From contig JAQMRL010000012.1 of assembly GCA_035578175.1 (NCBI GenBank), positions 17,339,715 through 17,403,714 on the forward strand: a stretch of DNA of 64,000 nucleotides, given 5' to 3'. Shown here piece by piece: positions 1 to 8,759 of the stretch; within the stretch, counting starts at the first letter, position 1; the number at the start of each line of letters is the position of its first letter. The DNA is from Catonia carolina (lineage: Eukaryota; Arthropoda; Insecta; Hemiptera; Achilidae). Made by a program: the position numbers and the translations under genes. The notes beneath the pieces were generated by a model, which worked only from the letters and a program-made list of their open reading frames with translations, was not told the origin of the DNA and did not search any database.

Positions 1-477
1 AAGATTGCGCCGTTAGTATGAATTTAACAACAAATTGTATAGGCCTATAATTAAAGTTATAGAAAATTTATAAACCTACAACTTTTACTTCTAGCATTTT
101 TTGACAGCTTTTTTTTAGCGTCAATTAGTGATTTTCTGTATTTTGCATCAATTCACTCATGATTAAAATTAATTAATTATTTTTTCAGTTTACTTGTGTA
201 TTTACAATTAAACTTAGGTTATAATGTTCATTATTTATGATTTTTTTTTTTTTTTTTTTTGGTTTAACGTCCGACTGTTCTGCAATTACTGCTAATGCAG
301 ACGGTGAAGGATGAAATGATTATTTTGTAACGTATGAAAAGATGCCGTGCCTGAATGGGATTCGAACCCAAGACCGCATGATGAGAGGCGAGCACGTTAC
401 CAACTGCGCCAATGCGACCGGCTCATTATTTATGAGGGCTAGAGGAAGTCATGTGGATGTTTCACACTAGATTTTTA
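1..477 (+). mobile_element. Family A repeat, 3' part, interrupted by a SINE
   Basis: Matches the 3' two-thirds of the best copy at 13550-14527: paired 'acaactttt' blocks, 'actcatgattaaaat' near 160, and the terminal 'gtttcacactagattttta' near 459-478. The window edge cuts its start. A SINE at 241-424 splits it, so this copy is older than the SINE insertion. Directly downstream lies the integrin exon, so this copy is in an upstream intron. Confidence 0.75.
241..424 (-). mobile_element. tRNA-derived SINE with 11-bp target-site duplication
   Basis: On the minus strand it begins with GGCCGG-like sequence, carries a pol III A box (TGGCGCAGTTGG) and a B box (GGTTCGAATCC), and ends in an A tail (poly-T at 241-260 on the plus strand). 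It is flanked by ATTATTTATGA at 230-240 and 425-435, a perfect duplication that fixes both ends. Other copies are at 15528-15697 and 43725-43824, and a relative lies in both arms of the inverted repeat at 16740 and 20485. The tRNA-like head is part of the SINE and not a functional tRNA gene. Confidence 0.9.
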
Positions 478-507
478 CAGATTAATAATGGTTAATCTTT
501 TTTTTAG

Positions 508-647
508 GTATTGTTTCAGGAGTAACAGGTGTGACTATTCTTATTGGATTACTGGTGATTCTTTTATGGAAAATTTTAACAGTTATCCAAGACAAAAGAG
601 AATTCGTTAAATTTGAAAAACAAAAAGCATTGGCTAAATGGAATACT
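508..647 (+). CDS. Integrin beta subunit, penultimate coding exon (transmembrane helix and membrane-proximal tail)
   Basis: Integrin beta subunits pair with alpha chains in the plasma membrane, bind extracellular matrix and link it to talin and actin. This exon follows a polypyrimidine tract and AG at 506-507 and ends at a GTGAGT donor at 648. It starts with two bases of a split codon and encodes 46 further residues: a hydrophobic helix (VTILIGLLVILLW), then the membrane-proximal KILTVIQDKREFVKFE stretch, the counterpart of the animal HDRxEFxKFE motif, and ALAKWNT. In this family that segment carries the salt bridge with alpha and the first talin contact. The frame joins the exon at 3190-3255 in phase 0. 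The upstream ectodomain lies outside the window. The family is clear; orthology to Drosophila mys or Itgbn is not resolved. Confidence 0.93.
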
Positions 648-1257
648 GTGAGTACTTCATTTGGTATTAGTATATTTTTACTTTATTTTGGCCTACATGA
701 AATATAGGTAAGAGTGAGCACAAAAACCATGTTGACTGATTGGTGTGTGCTCGTGTGTATGTGTGTGCACGTGTGTGAACAAAATATCTAATAATGGGAA
801 ATCATGCAAAGTTTATACTTAAAACGGTTCTCTTCCTTTATGTGGACAACTCTTCTATTACAAATTTTTCCGTTTAATTCCCGGGTTATTAATATGGAAG
901 TGAATGGAATATGGATACCTGTTATTAATAAATAGAAAACAACATTTTATACATGAACAAAAAATTGAATTTTGTTAAATAATTATGGTAAAACCCTGCA
1001 TCCACATAACCATCAAAATAACCTTTGCCATTTCTCTGTTATCTGTGCACCACATTATCAGAGCACAACATAACTATTTTCTTATCTCTCCTGTTGTGTT
1101 TTCATTATTATCTAATTGCATTTGTAAGTTGATAAGTAAAATTGAAAATCGTTTTAAAGTTTCCCGTTAACTACTATTTTATGTATGATAGCCGTATTGT
1201 CTGTTGTGTATTGATTATTTTCTGTGAATTAACCTGTTTTTTTCGCGAGTTGATAGC

Positions 1258-1715
1258 GAGATGGAACAGCAAATGACAATTATTTATCCAACATGGTGAT
1301 TTCGCAAAGAACGACTGTCACAGACAAGGCGGAATGGTCTGGTGCATTGTCTTGGTGATGCATCCAGGAATTGCTCTTCCGCAAATCGGGTCTTCATCTT
1401 CTCACTTGAGAAGATGAAGAACCTCGATGTAATAATGTTGATTTTACTGTCTGATCTTCAGGGACCCTATCAACATAGACAATTCCTTAAGTTGTCAGTT
1501 TTTGATGTCGAGGGTCGTCCAGGGTGCGAATTGTTTTTGGTTGTTTCACATCGCTCCTTTAACCATTTAAACCACTCAGAAACTTGTGTGGGCAATAAAC
1601 ATCCTCTTTCATACATTTCCTTCAACATGAGCTTCTGTAACGGTTTTCCCCAGTTTCACAAGAAACTTGAGGTTAACTCGTTACTCCATTTGAACACTGT
1701 ATTTTTTGATGAGAT
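1258..1715 (-). pseudogene. Mariner-type transposase relic, internally deleted
   Basis: Read on the minus strand, one frame gives a helix-turn-helix stretch like the mariner N-terminus (KLGKTVTEAH, then after a frameshift LKEMYERGCLLPTQVSEWFK and HPGRPSTSKTD). Shortly after comes HHQDNAPDHSALSV at about 1319-1360, the catalytic HxDNAPxH box. In an intact transposase these are far apart, so the middle, including the first catalytic Asp region, has been deleted. There are several stops. No terminal inverted repeats were seen. It cannot encode an active enzyme. Confidence 0.8.
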
Positions 1716-1810
1716 GCAAGAGCAAGAACTTGACTGGGTGATCAGGGGAGCATCAACAGACACAGACATGTTCAAACCTGCCGCGGTGTGCTCACTATTT
1801 GACGGTAGCA

Positions 1811-2390
1811 TCACCAGTCTGGTTCTTTAATTGTCACACCTTTTAACCCTTGTCCACACTTGGATACTTGTGTGCAAACAGTTTTCAGATTGTATATCAA
1901 CTGTAAGCAAACAGTTTTCATACAAGTTTGCTGACTTCTCAAAACATGAGAAACACGGTTTTGGATACAACATGTATGTGACTTGTTTTGTGTTCGCATT
2001 AGTTGGCCAGTGTTTGTTGTGATGTTGACAGATGAAGACGTGGCTTTAGCATTGTTACCTTCAGGAATTTGGTTTCTGCTTCCACAAGACTCAGTATAGT
2101 TAAACAAAAACAGCATTAACTCATATCCAAACCATGCTGCTTTTTTGGGCGAACTACCACTTTTTTTTGCGTGCAATGATTTATGCTCACGGCGAAATTG
2201 CACTTTCACACTTTTAATCTTTTTTATCTATTTCATCAACTCTTAGTTTTAGAACATCAGCAATGTCCTGTAGGGATTCCTGTTTTTTATTACGGTTCTT
2301 GTAATCTACAACAGTTACAACCCACTACACTGGAAGAGAATGTAATTCCTCCATCAACTTTGTTATCATTTCTTGGTTCCACCTGCTCAT
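1811..2390 (-). pseudogene. MADF-domain protein relic
   Basis: The minus strand from about 2390 gives MSRWNQEMITKLMEELHSLP, two stops, VDYKNRNKKQESLQDIADVL, a stop/frameshift, then VQFRREHKSLHAKKSG and KAAWFGYELMLFLF. The order W..E, L..P, DYKNR, IA..L, FRRE, SG, W.y..l.FL is the MADF DNA-binding domain plan. The MADF-like part ends near 2100; the open frame continues with low-similarity sequence to 1811. MADF proteins occur as host genes and as accessory proteins of Harbinger elements; the decay and intronic position favour a transposon-derived piece. Confidence 0.7.
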
Positions 2391-2710
2391 AATTCCCTAA
2401 ATAAGAAAAAAACAACAAAACCAAAAACAATAACACCACAACGCACTAACTAGATCTGACTGGAAAATGGCGGAAGTAGCAGGTTGGCAATGCCAGGCAG
2501 TGGTTATAGCAGCTTTCACTAACAGAGATGTCTACAATAGCAAACTTGTAGCAACATATTTGTATCTGTATTTTTCATTTCGTTGGGAAACAGAAAACAT
2601 TGTATTTTCAAAAATAAATCCTTTTAATGCATCCTGCAGCTTGAAATCAATTCTATTTCCTATAATAAATTTCACTAACCTTTTTAAGCTGCTTTAGTTT
2701 TTATTATGAG

Positions 2711-2752
2711 TCACTTACCCGTGTTTTGGTGGATCCACTATCATCAGAGTAC
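2711..2752 (-). ncRNA. Decayed hammerhead ribozyme motif
   Basis: On the minus strand CTGATGA is followed by a spacer T, AGTG-GATC-CACC and AAAA. The invariant G of GAAA (G12) is now A, stem II has lost its outer G-C pair, and stem III has an A.G mismatch; stem I (UACU/AGUG) is still mostly paired. Loss of G12, the general base of the hammerhead, should abolish cleavage. Compare with the intact copy at 35833-35876. Confidence 0.65.
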
Positions 2753-2976
2753 AAAATACCATTTGAAACTAAAAAATTTTTTAAATCTTTAGAAAATATT
2801 ACATCTTCAGTCATGTATATATAATTGAACATAGTATTTTGTTTCCAAAAACACAATATTTGTATGCGTACTATTTCCATACTGTATGCTAACAGTCTGA
2901 AAAAATCTCCGCTACAAATGAGAAACAAGAAATTTGTATGCAGAAACATATTTGCAAACAATGTTTCCAAATACAA
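2711..2976 (-). mobile_element. Penelope-like element 3' end, decayed
   Basis: The minus strand encodes YMTEDVIFSKDLKNFLVSNG followed by LYSDDSGSTKTRVS. It matches the tail of the Penelope copy at 35.8 kb (TEDVSSSVKFK, then YSDDGGSTETRVS). The end includes a mutated hammerhead motif at 2711-2752. The GIY-YIG and RT regions are absent, so this is a short 3' fragment. Confidence 0.65.
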
Positions 2977-3189
2977 ATCTGTAATTGGTGGACGAGACTC
3001 ACATGTCGTGCTAACATTAAAAATTACTTAATCTAAAACATTAAAGTAAAGAAAGGTTAAAAAGAAAAAAATATAATGTCTTATGTTTTAATAATAACTG
3101 TTTGCATACTTTTGTTCTTATGTTTTATGAACTGTTTGTTCTTATGGTTTTATTAATTTTATGGTAAAATGATTTTAAATTGTTTTCAG

Positions 3190-3255
3190 GATGATAATCC
3201 ACTCTACAAACAGCCGACTTCAACTTTTAATAATCCGGCTTATTATGGAGACTAA
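3190..3255 (+). CDS. Integrin beta subunit, last exon (cytoplasmic tail with NPLY and NPAY)
   Basis: The acceptor TTTTCAG ends at 3189 and the frame is phase 0. The 21 residues DDNPLYKQPTSTFNNPAYYGD are followed by TAA. NPLY is the membrane-proximal NPxY motif, which binds the talin PTB domain in this family; TST and the distal NPAY form the kindlin site. The tail is complete and conserved in order and spacing, so the gene is very likely functional. From 3256 to 3570 there is only 3' UTR or flank, with no obvious AATAAA before the MITE at 3571. Confidence 0.95.
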   Translation, partial: DDNPLYKQPTSTFNNPAYYGD

Positions 3256-3570
3256 GAAACCATTAGGAAAAACCCATGGTGGAAAGATTATAGAATAGGT
3301 GTGTCGATGCACAAGTTTTATGAAAAATCAGCTGTTCTGTGATGTCACACTTGAAAGATCATTCCCTACTTAACCTTAACTCAAGGTCACTTTCATTGTC
3401 TGTTCGCTTTGTACAGCATACATTTTTCTTTGGTGTTAACCTGAACGCCTTTGTGAATATTATTCAGTGTTCTTCAAAATATTTGCATTAATTCCAGGTG
3501 TAGATGAAATAGTATTAAATTAGTTAATGAAATCAATCTAAAAATGTAATATTTGATTGTAAACATTCTA

Positions 3571-3922
3571 CAGGGTCTATGCCACTCAAAAGTTTGGTTC
3601 TGTGACGATGTGTTGTCTCCGGAGGCTTGTCTAAGCAGTGTTTTTTTTAGCATATGTGCTTATTTTTAATCAGTTTAATGCAAAATTTAATTGCATAACG
3701 CTGCTGCAAATTTAGCACAATCATTTTTTCGACGACATTATGGTGATTCACTTTGTGCTAAGCACAATCTTCACCCAACCACTGCTCGAAGGCGACAACG
3801 GACAAAGGCATTCTCTACCTAAGATACCCCGCTCCACCTCTTTCTCCCCCAGGAGCTGCGCCATGCAAGTACAATTGCCCGGCTGCAGAAATTCATTACC
3901 AAAATTTTTGGGGCAGACACTG
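3571..3922. mobile_element. Tc1-like MITE with TA duplication
   Basis: The ends are imperfect inverted repeats: CAGGGTCTATGCCACTCAA at the left; the right end reads CAGTGTCTGCCCCAAAAATT on the other strand. Both are flanked by TA (3569-3570, 3923-3924). The CAGTGTCTGCC-type end is usual for Tc1 elements of arthropods. No transposase frame survives in the 352 bp. Confidence 0.6.
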
Positions 3923-3953
3923 TATAAGTAAGATAAAAAATGTGAACGATAAG

Positions 3954-4869
3954 TACGAGGGTCGTTTGAAAAGTCCGTGCAAAAATAAAAACTTCTTAAT
4001 TGTTTGGGGTAAACCTTTTTTATTTTTCAACATAGTCTCCTTTTAGGCTTATACACTTCGTCCAACGCTAGTTTTTTGATCCCTTCCGAATAATAGGATT
4101 TGTCCAAATCTGAAAAATAGCCATTCGTTTCTGCAATCACCTCCTCGTTGGAATAAAATCTTTTACCCGCTAGCCATTTCTTCAAATTGAGAAACAAATA
4201 GTAGTCCGAGGGAGCCAAATCTGGAGAATAGGGGGGATGTGAAGCGAGTTGGAACCCTATTTCCATTAATTTTGCGACCACAACTGCTGAGGCGTGAGCT
4301 GGTGCGTTGTCGTGCTGGAAAAGGACTTTTTTGTGGGGCAATCGTGGGCGTTTGTTTTGCAGCTTGGTTTTCAAACGGTCCAATAACGATGAATAATATG
4401 CACCTGTAATAGTTTTACCCTTTTCCAGATAATCGATGAAGATTATTCCTTGTGAATCCCAAAAGACAGTCGCCATAATCTTTCCGGCCAAAGGAACTGT
4501 CTTCGCCTTTTTTGGCGCAGATTCCCCCTTCATAACCCATTGTTTAGATTGTTCTTTGGTCTCAGGAGTGTAGTGATGTATCCATGTTTCATCCGCAGTG
4601 ATGAAACAATGCTTAAAGTCCTGCGAATTCTTCTGGAACAGCTGAAAACTGTCCTTGCAACACTTCACACGAAATTCTTTTTCATCCATTTTTTGAAAAT
4701 CACTCAACTTCCTCGATTAAAACGAATGTCAAACACAAAGAAATAGACCGATCTGGCTGAAACTACACATGTGTTTTTCCAACAGATGCTACTAACTAAA
4801 CATATGCTCGATATGCGCCAGTAGTGCCATTTATCTGACTTTGCACGGACTTTTCAAACAACCCTCGTA
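3954..4869 (-). mobile_element. Mariner element, complete ends, internally deleted
   Basis: The left end TACGAGGGTCGTTTGAAAAG and the complement of the right end (TACGAGGGTTGTTTGAAAAG) are inverted repeats of about 30 bp with one mismatch, including the TA target duplication at 3954-3955 and 4868-4869. Total length is about 0.9 kb, shorter than the usual 1.3 kb, because the N-terminal part of the transposase is missing. The good ends and long frame suggest a fairly recent copy that could only be moved in trans. Confidence 0.92.
4027..4707 (-). CDS. Mariner transposase, D,D34D catalytic domain, lacking the DNA-binding domain
   Basis: An open frame of 226 residues, against about 345 for a full mariner transposase. 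The first catalytic Asp is in ITADETWIHHY (about residue 39), the second in LFQHDNAPAHAS, and the third in YSPDLAPSDYYLF; exactly 34 residues lie between the second and third, which places it in the D,D34D mariner group. The C-terminal LDEVYKPKRRLC is present. The helix-turn-helix N-terminus that binds the terminal repeats is gone, with only about 135 bp between the start codon and the right terminal repeat. No stops interrupt the catalytic part. It cannot be self-sufficient. The first Met is arbitrary, since the original start is deleted. Confidence 0.92.
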   Translation of the reverse strand: MSDFQKMDEKEFRVKCCKDSFQLFQKNSQDFKHCFITADETWIHHYTPETKEQSKQWVMKGESAPKKAKTVPLAGKIMATVFWDSQGIIFIDYLEKGKTITGAYYSSLLDRLKTKLQNKRPRLPHKKVLFQHDNAPAHASAVVVAKLMEIGFQLASHPPYSPDLAPSDYYLFLNLKKWLAGKRFYSNEEVIAETNGYFSDLDKSYYSEGIKKLALDEVYKPKRRLC

Positions 4870-5635
4870 TTATAATTTTTTGGAATAAAATACCCTTCAG
4901 CAGCAGTACATAAATTCTTGTAAAAGGGCAGATAAATACTATTAAAAATGCTTTTATCTGTTTAGAACATTTCACATTAAATTACTTTGTATACCCTCTA
5001 AACCACAGATTGCTACAGTTGAAAAATTTTAGAAATTTAAAATTAGATGAATTTCCTACGGAAAACCTTCCTTGAAAGAAACTTACTCAACTAAATAATG
5101 TTGTTAGAATAGATTACAACAACGAAATAGAAGAACTTTAATTCAAGAAGAACTTAAAGAGAAACAGGAATTACTATGAAAATAATGTTTAAAGTAATTC
5201 ATGAACAATGATAGTCGTGTAGGACAAGTTTCTGACTGCAAAGAGTCTAAAAACGAGATTAAAATTAAAAGAAAGTATTCAGAATTTGGAAGCGGAATAT
5301 ATAAAACTTAAGAAAAAATCTGAAAGCTCTTATGAAGAAAAATTATGAAATTATAGCAGAGAAAGCATCATTATATGATAATTGAAATTGCTTCTGTCTG
5401 AGGAAAGCACTGATGTTTCAATTTTTAATGTGTAGGACTAGGAGGCTATTACCACAGAAATAAAATTTATTGGTTCATGAATAGTACACATTTTGATGAA
5501 TGTTCTTTTTTAATTAACATTTTAAAATATTCCGAATACTTGTAATAGTAAAATGAAAGATCTTAAAAATTATGTTTTATCCTGTAAGATTTTCGTGTGT
5601 ATGAAATTTCTACTTTATTGATAATGTACAAAATT
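4870..5635 (+). other. Intergenic; possible decayed coiled-coil coding stretch at 5223-5348
   Basis: Mostly featureless AT-rich DNA. At 5223-5348 one frame reads DKFLTAKSLKTRLKLKESI, continues with a heptad-like charged segment (NLEAEYIKLKKKSESSYEEK) and stops. Upstream, at 4980-5130, another frame gives leucine-rich text broken by stops. Possibly the relic of a coiled-coil gene, or chance. No splice sites fit convincingly. Confidence 0.25.
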
Positions 5636-7366
5636 AGCTGCCCATCCCGGCGTCACCCGGGTATAATTTTGTTCTATTTCAATAATTTTTAATTAGGGTT
5701 TGGTTTTATTTTAAAAAATTGCAAATATAATAATAGACCTATTAGTTTGAAATTTATAAACATTTTAAGGGTTTAAGGGTTGAACCCTTTTCAATCTCTT
5801 AGAGGTGCATTTTGGCAATCGTTATGGAATAATCTTTAGGTGCACTATTGGTAACACCTCCGCTGAATTTCAGCCATCAACTTCGTCCAGAACTTAATAA
5901 ACAAAAAATATTGCTTAAGGGTTGAACTCCTTTTTCAACCCTTTATGGGTACATTTTTGAAATTGTTAAGGAATATTTTTTTTAGGTGCACTGTAGGTTA
6001 CATCTCCACTGAGTTTCAGCCATCTAGCTTATCTGTAACTTAGTAAACTGAAAATATTGATTTAACGGTTAAACCCGCTTTTCAATCCCTTATAGTTAAA
6101 TTTTTGAAACCATTGAGTTGTAATTTTTTAGCATCACTAAATGTAACATATCCACCGAGTTTCTCATCTAACTCATCCGGAACTTAGTAAATAAAAAATA
6201 TTGGTTTAAGGGTATAACACCATTTTCAACCTTTTAGGGATACATTTTGAAAATAAAGGGTTTTTTTAGTTGGACTGTAAAATTACCAACAAAATTCAAC
6301 CATCTACTCATCTGGAATTTAGTAAACAATAAATATTTGTTTAACCCTTTTAGTGCTGCTACATGGGTCAATTTTTCTATACAAAAAGTGCTACCACAGA
6401 AATGACTATATTACATAGTGTTAACGATTGATTCATTAAAATTTATTTTTAAACGCTTTTTGGTGTATTTGGTTTCATTTTGTTCACAAAAGTCTGTAGT
6501 TTCTGTCAGTTTCATTTTAAATATTGTTTGTTCTGCTGTAGCAAAAATTTTTATAGAAGTAAATTTATAAACAAACAAAATTATAGAGGAGATAAAATGA
6601 CTTTGGATTTAAAAGTAGGGGGTTTACAATTTTTTCTTTGAATTGAAAATAATACCATTCAATAGAAGAAAAAATTAACAAATTTCATCCATTTTTTATG
6701 TATATAATAATTATGTTGATTTTGGAATAATAGGTAACAATAAAGAAAAGAACGCATGGTGAAATTCTGTTGCTATATATAGTACTTGTGCTTGCAAATG
6801 AATCAGGCCTACTGAAATAGGCCTATCACAAAACACTATGAATACAAACCACTGTGTTATAACAACATATTATTTAGAAACAATAAAACAGATTAGTTAA
6901 AAATAGTGATTAAAATAAAACGCAGCGATACCCCAAACAAAGGTAAACACAATTAAGATGGGGAACAAGTGGTGAAATCATAATCATCAGTCAGCTATAT
7001 AGAAAGTGTAATATTTTAGCTATATTTTGATGCACCAGGGAAAATGAATAATGGTTAGATTCAGTAAATGATTCCAAAGAGAATAAAATTAGTTGCAATG
7101 ATATGTGATGAATATTAAAGAAACTACATGCAGAAAACTAAAAAAGTCTATTAGATCGACTCACAGCACTAAAAGGGTTAAGGGTTGAACACCATTTTCA
7201 ACCCCTTAATGATAAAATGTTGAAATTATTTATATTTAAATTTTCTATGTACCATAAAGGAAATATTCCCTCCAAATTTGAGCATTCTAGTTATTGTACA
7301 ACTAGGAGAATTAGTGATGAGTGAGTCAGTGAGGGCTTTCCTATTTATTACACAGATGGTGTGTAA
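5636..7366 (+). repeat. Element with ~150-bp internal tandem repeats, split by a piggyBac MITE
   Basis: Begins with AGCTGCCCATCCCGGCGTCA and ends near 'gtgatgagtgagtcagtgagg', both common edges of an arthropod interspersed repeat. Inside, a unit of about 150 bp recurs (starts near 5757, 5915, 6062, 6208): 'taagggttgaac...ttttcaaccctt', 'tacatttttgaaa', 'ctgagtttcagccatcta', 'cttagtaaacaaaaaat'. Each unit holds a short hairpin (AAGGGTTGAA / TTCAACCCTT). The last unit resumes at 7178 after the MITE. No coding frame is visible. It may be a non-autonomous Helitron or a LINE tail. Confidence 0.6.
6345..7177. mobile_element. PiggyBac-type MITE (TTAA duplication)
   Basis: Flanked by TTAA at 6341-6344 and 7178-7181. 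The ends are a perfect 14-bp inverted repeat, CCCTTTTAGTGCTG. Removing the element and one TTAA restores the tandem-repeat unit of the host element (aatatttg-TTAA-gggttgaac). It is 833 bp with no long open frame, hence non-autonomous. Confidence 0.88.
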
Positions 7367-7724
7367 CAAAATGCATTCAGTCACTGGGCAATTCTACCAA
7401 AGCTGTTAAGTAGTGGTGACTGGACTCCATCTTCTGTGAGTGATGTAGATGCGCAGAGTGGACCGATTGAGTAGTGGGATGATCATATCCTTCCAGTCTT
7501 TATGCCGTGGACTAAGATAATACATTAATTAAATAACTTATGTTAACATATTTATTTACAAATAGATTTTTAACAATATTAACTTATTTATGTAATTACA
7601 TGATTGATTTAATTTTATCAGAATGTAATAAACGATTTGGTTAAATTAAATTTATTTTTTATTTCTTCTATATCGAGATTCCTAGCTGTTAACCTAGTAT
7701 AGTAGAATACAGTTACAACCAGAT
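7367..7724. other. No gene seen
   Basis: A short GC-richer patch at 7380-7500 followed by very AT-rich DNA. Nothing recognised. Confidence 0.4.
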
Positions 7725-7728
7725 TTAA

Positions 7729-8725
7729 CAGGTTCAGCACGGCGGCTACAATCACTGGTGTTTTGCTGCGCCAACCCGCCATTACAGTGAAAATGTACCA
7801 TGCCGCCTCAAGGCGGCATCAGGCCACGGAAACGATCTTACTTATTTTACTCACCGGCTCAATATAGTATGGTATTATACGCGTTTGTTGTTTCTACGAA
7901 ATTTATATTTGAAATTAACTTTTTAATTATTAGAAAAATTTATGCTTATAAGTTATTAAATAATTAAAAATTATTTTTATGTGTAAAATAAAAAAATACA
8001 ATAATTATTTTCATAATAAAAAATATTTAATTCACAAAATTTAATATGTAAAATTAAATTAAAATTTTTAAAATGTAAATATTAAAATTTATGTAAAAAT
8101 TTTTTAAATATCCCAGAATAAAAAGAAATATATTTACATGTTTACAATAAATTAATTAATAATTTTTAATGAGACCATGGCAATATGGAAAATTAGAAAT
8201 AAAAGTACTTTTATTCGTACAAAATTATTTTATGACCGTAATTATAATAGTGCAGTATATTATATAACGTACAGTAGGCCTGCAAAGGAAACACAGTGCA
8301 TAGAAATTGCGAGTTCAGAAAGTAACAGAAATTTCTTTTGAGTAATAATTAAACTATTTTTACGTAAAAATGTATTATTCTTACCTTTTATTTGTAAAAA
8401 GAAGTCACTGGGAACGAAGAAATTCGTAGGATAATTGATATAATTCAATAAAACAATAAAATTACATGGCACTAGGACGTTCGAATAGACTACAATTTTA
8501 AAATTCGTAAAAAATTCCCGGCAGTTGGTAACGAAAGACGATCTTCACAGTGGCGCTCGTAGAATAGATCTGAACCCCTGAACAACCTTTACTAACACTG
8601 CCAGTGCACTGGCGATTTAATAAAAGCTATAGAAATGTGGTATTGTATATGCCGCCTTAAGGCGGCATCAGTCTCTGGAATGAACCTCGATTTGCCGCCT
8701 TAAGGCAGCATCCGTGCTGAACGTG
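7729..8725. mobile_element. Second piggyBac-type MITE (TTAA duplication)
   Basis: TTAA at 7725-7728 and 8726-8729. The left end CAGGTTCAGCACGG and the complement of the right end, CACGTTCAGCACGG, differ at one base. A palindromic subterminal motif (GCCGCCTTAAGGCGGCAT or close) occurs at about 7802 and again twice near 8650 and 8693. The 997-bp interior is AT-rich and has no transposase. Its ends differ from those of the MITE at 6345, so two piggyBac families were active here. Confidence 0.9.
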
Positions 8726-8759
8726 TTAAAAAATTATAAGCTTGCACATAGTAGCTGTC

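Larger units (their letters stand above)
648..3189 (+). other. Last intron of the integrin beta gene
   Basis: The donor is GTGAGT at 648 and the acceptor is TTGTTTTCAG ending at 3189. The intron holds a family A scrap with a GT-rich run (about 715-815), a mariner relic, a MADF-domain relic and a Penelope 3' end, each listed separately. The stretches 816-1250 and 2400-2710 show nothing recognisable. Confidence 0.85.

Noticed and set aside
340..415. tRNA gene on the minus strand (A and B boxes present)
   Set aside because: It is the head of a SINE: A-tail, target duplication and several other copies in the window. The arms do not fold as a full tRNA.
1342..1830. 162-codon plus-strand open frame as a host gene
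   Set aside because: It is antisense to a mariner relic whose minus-strand motifs (HTH and HQDNAP box) explain the sequence.
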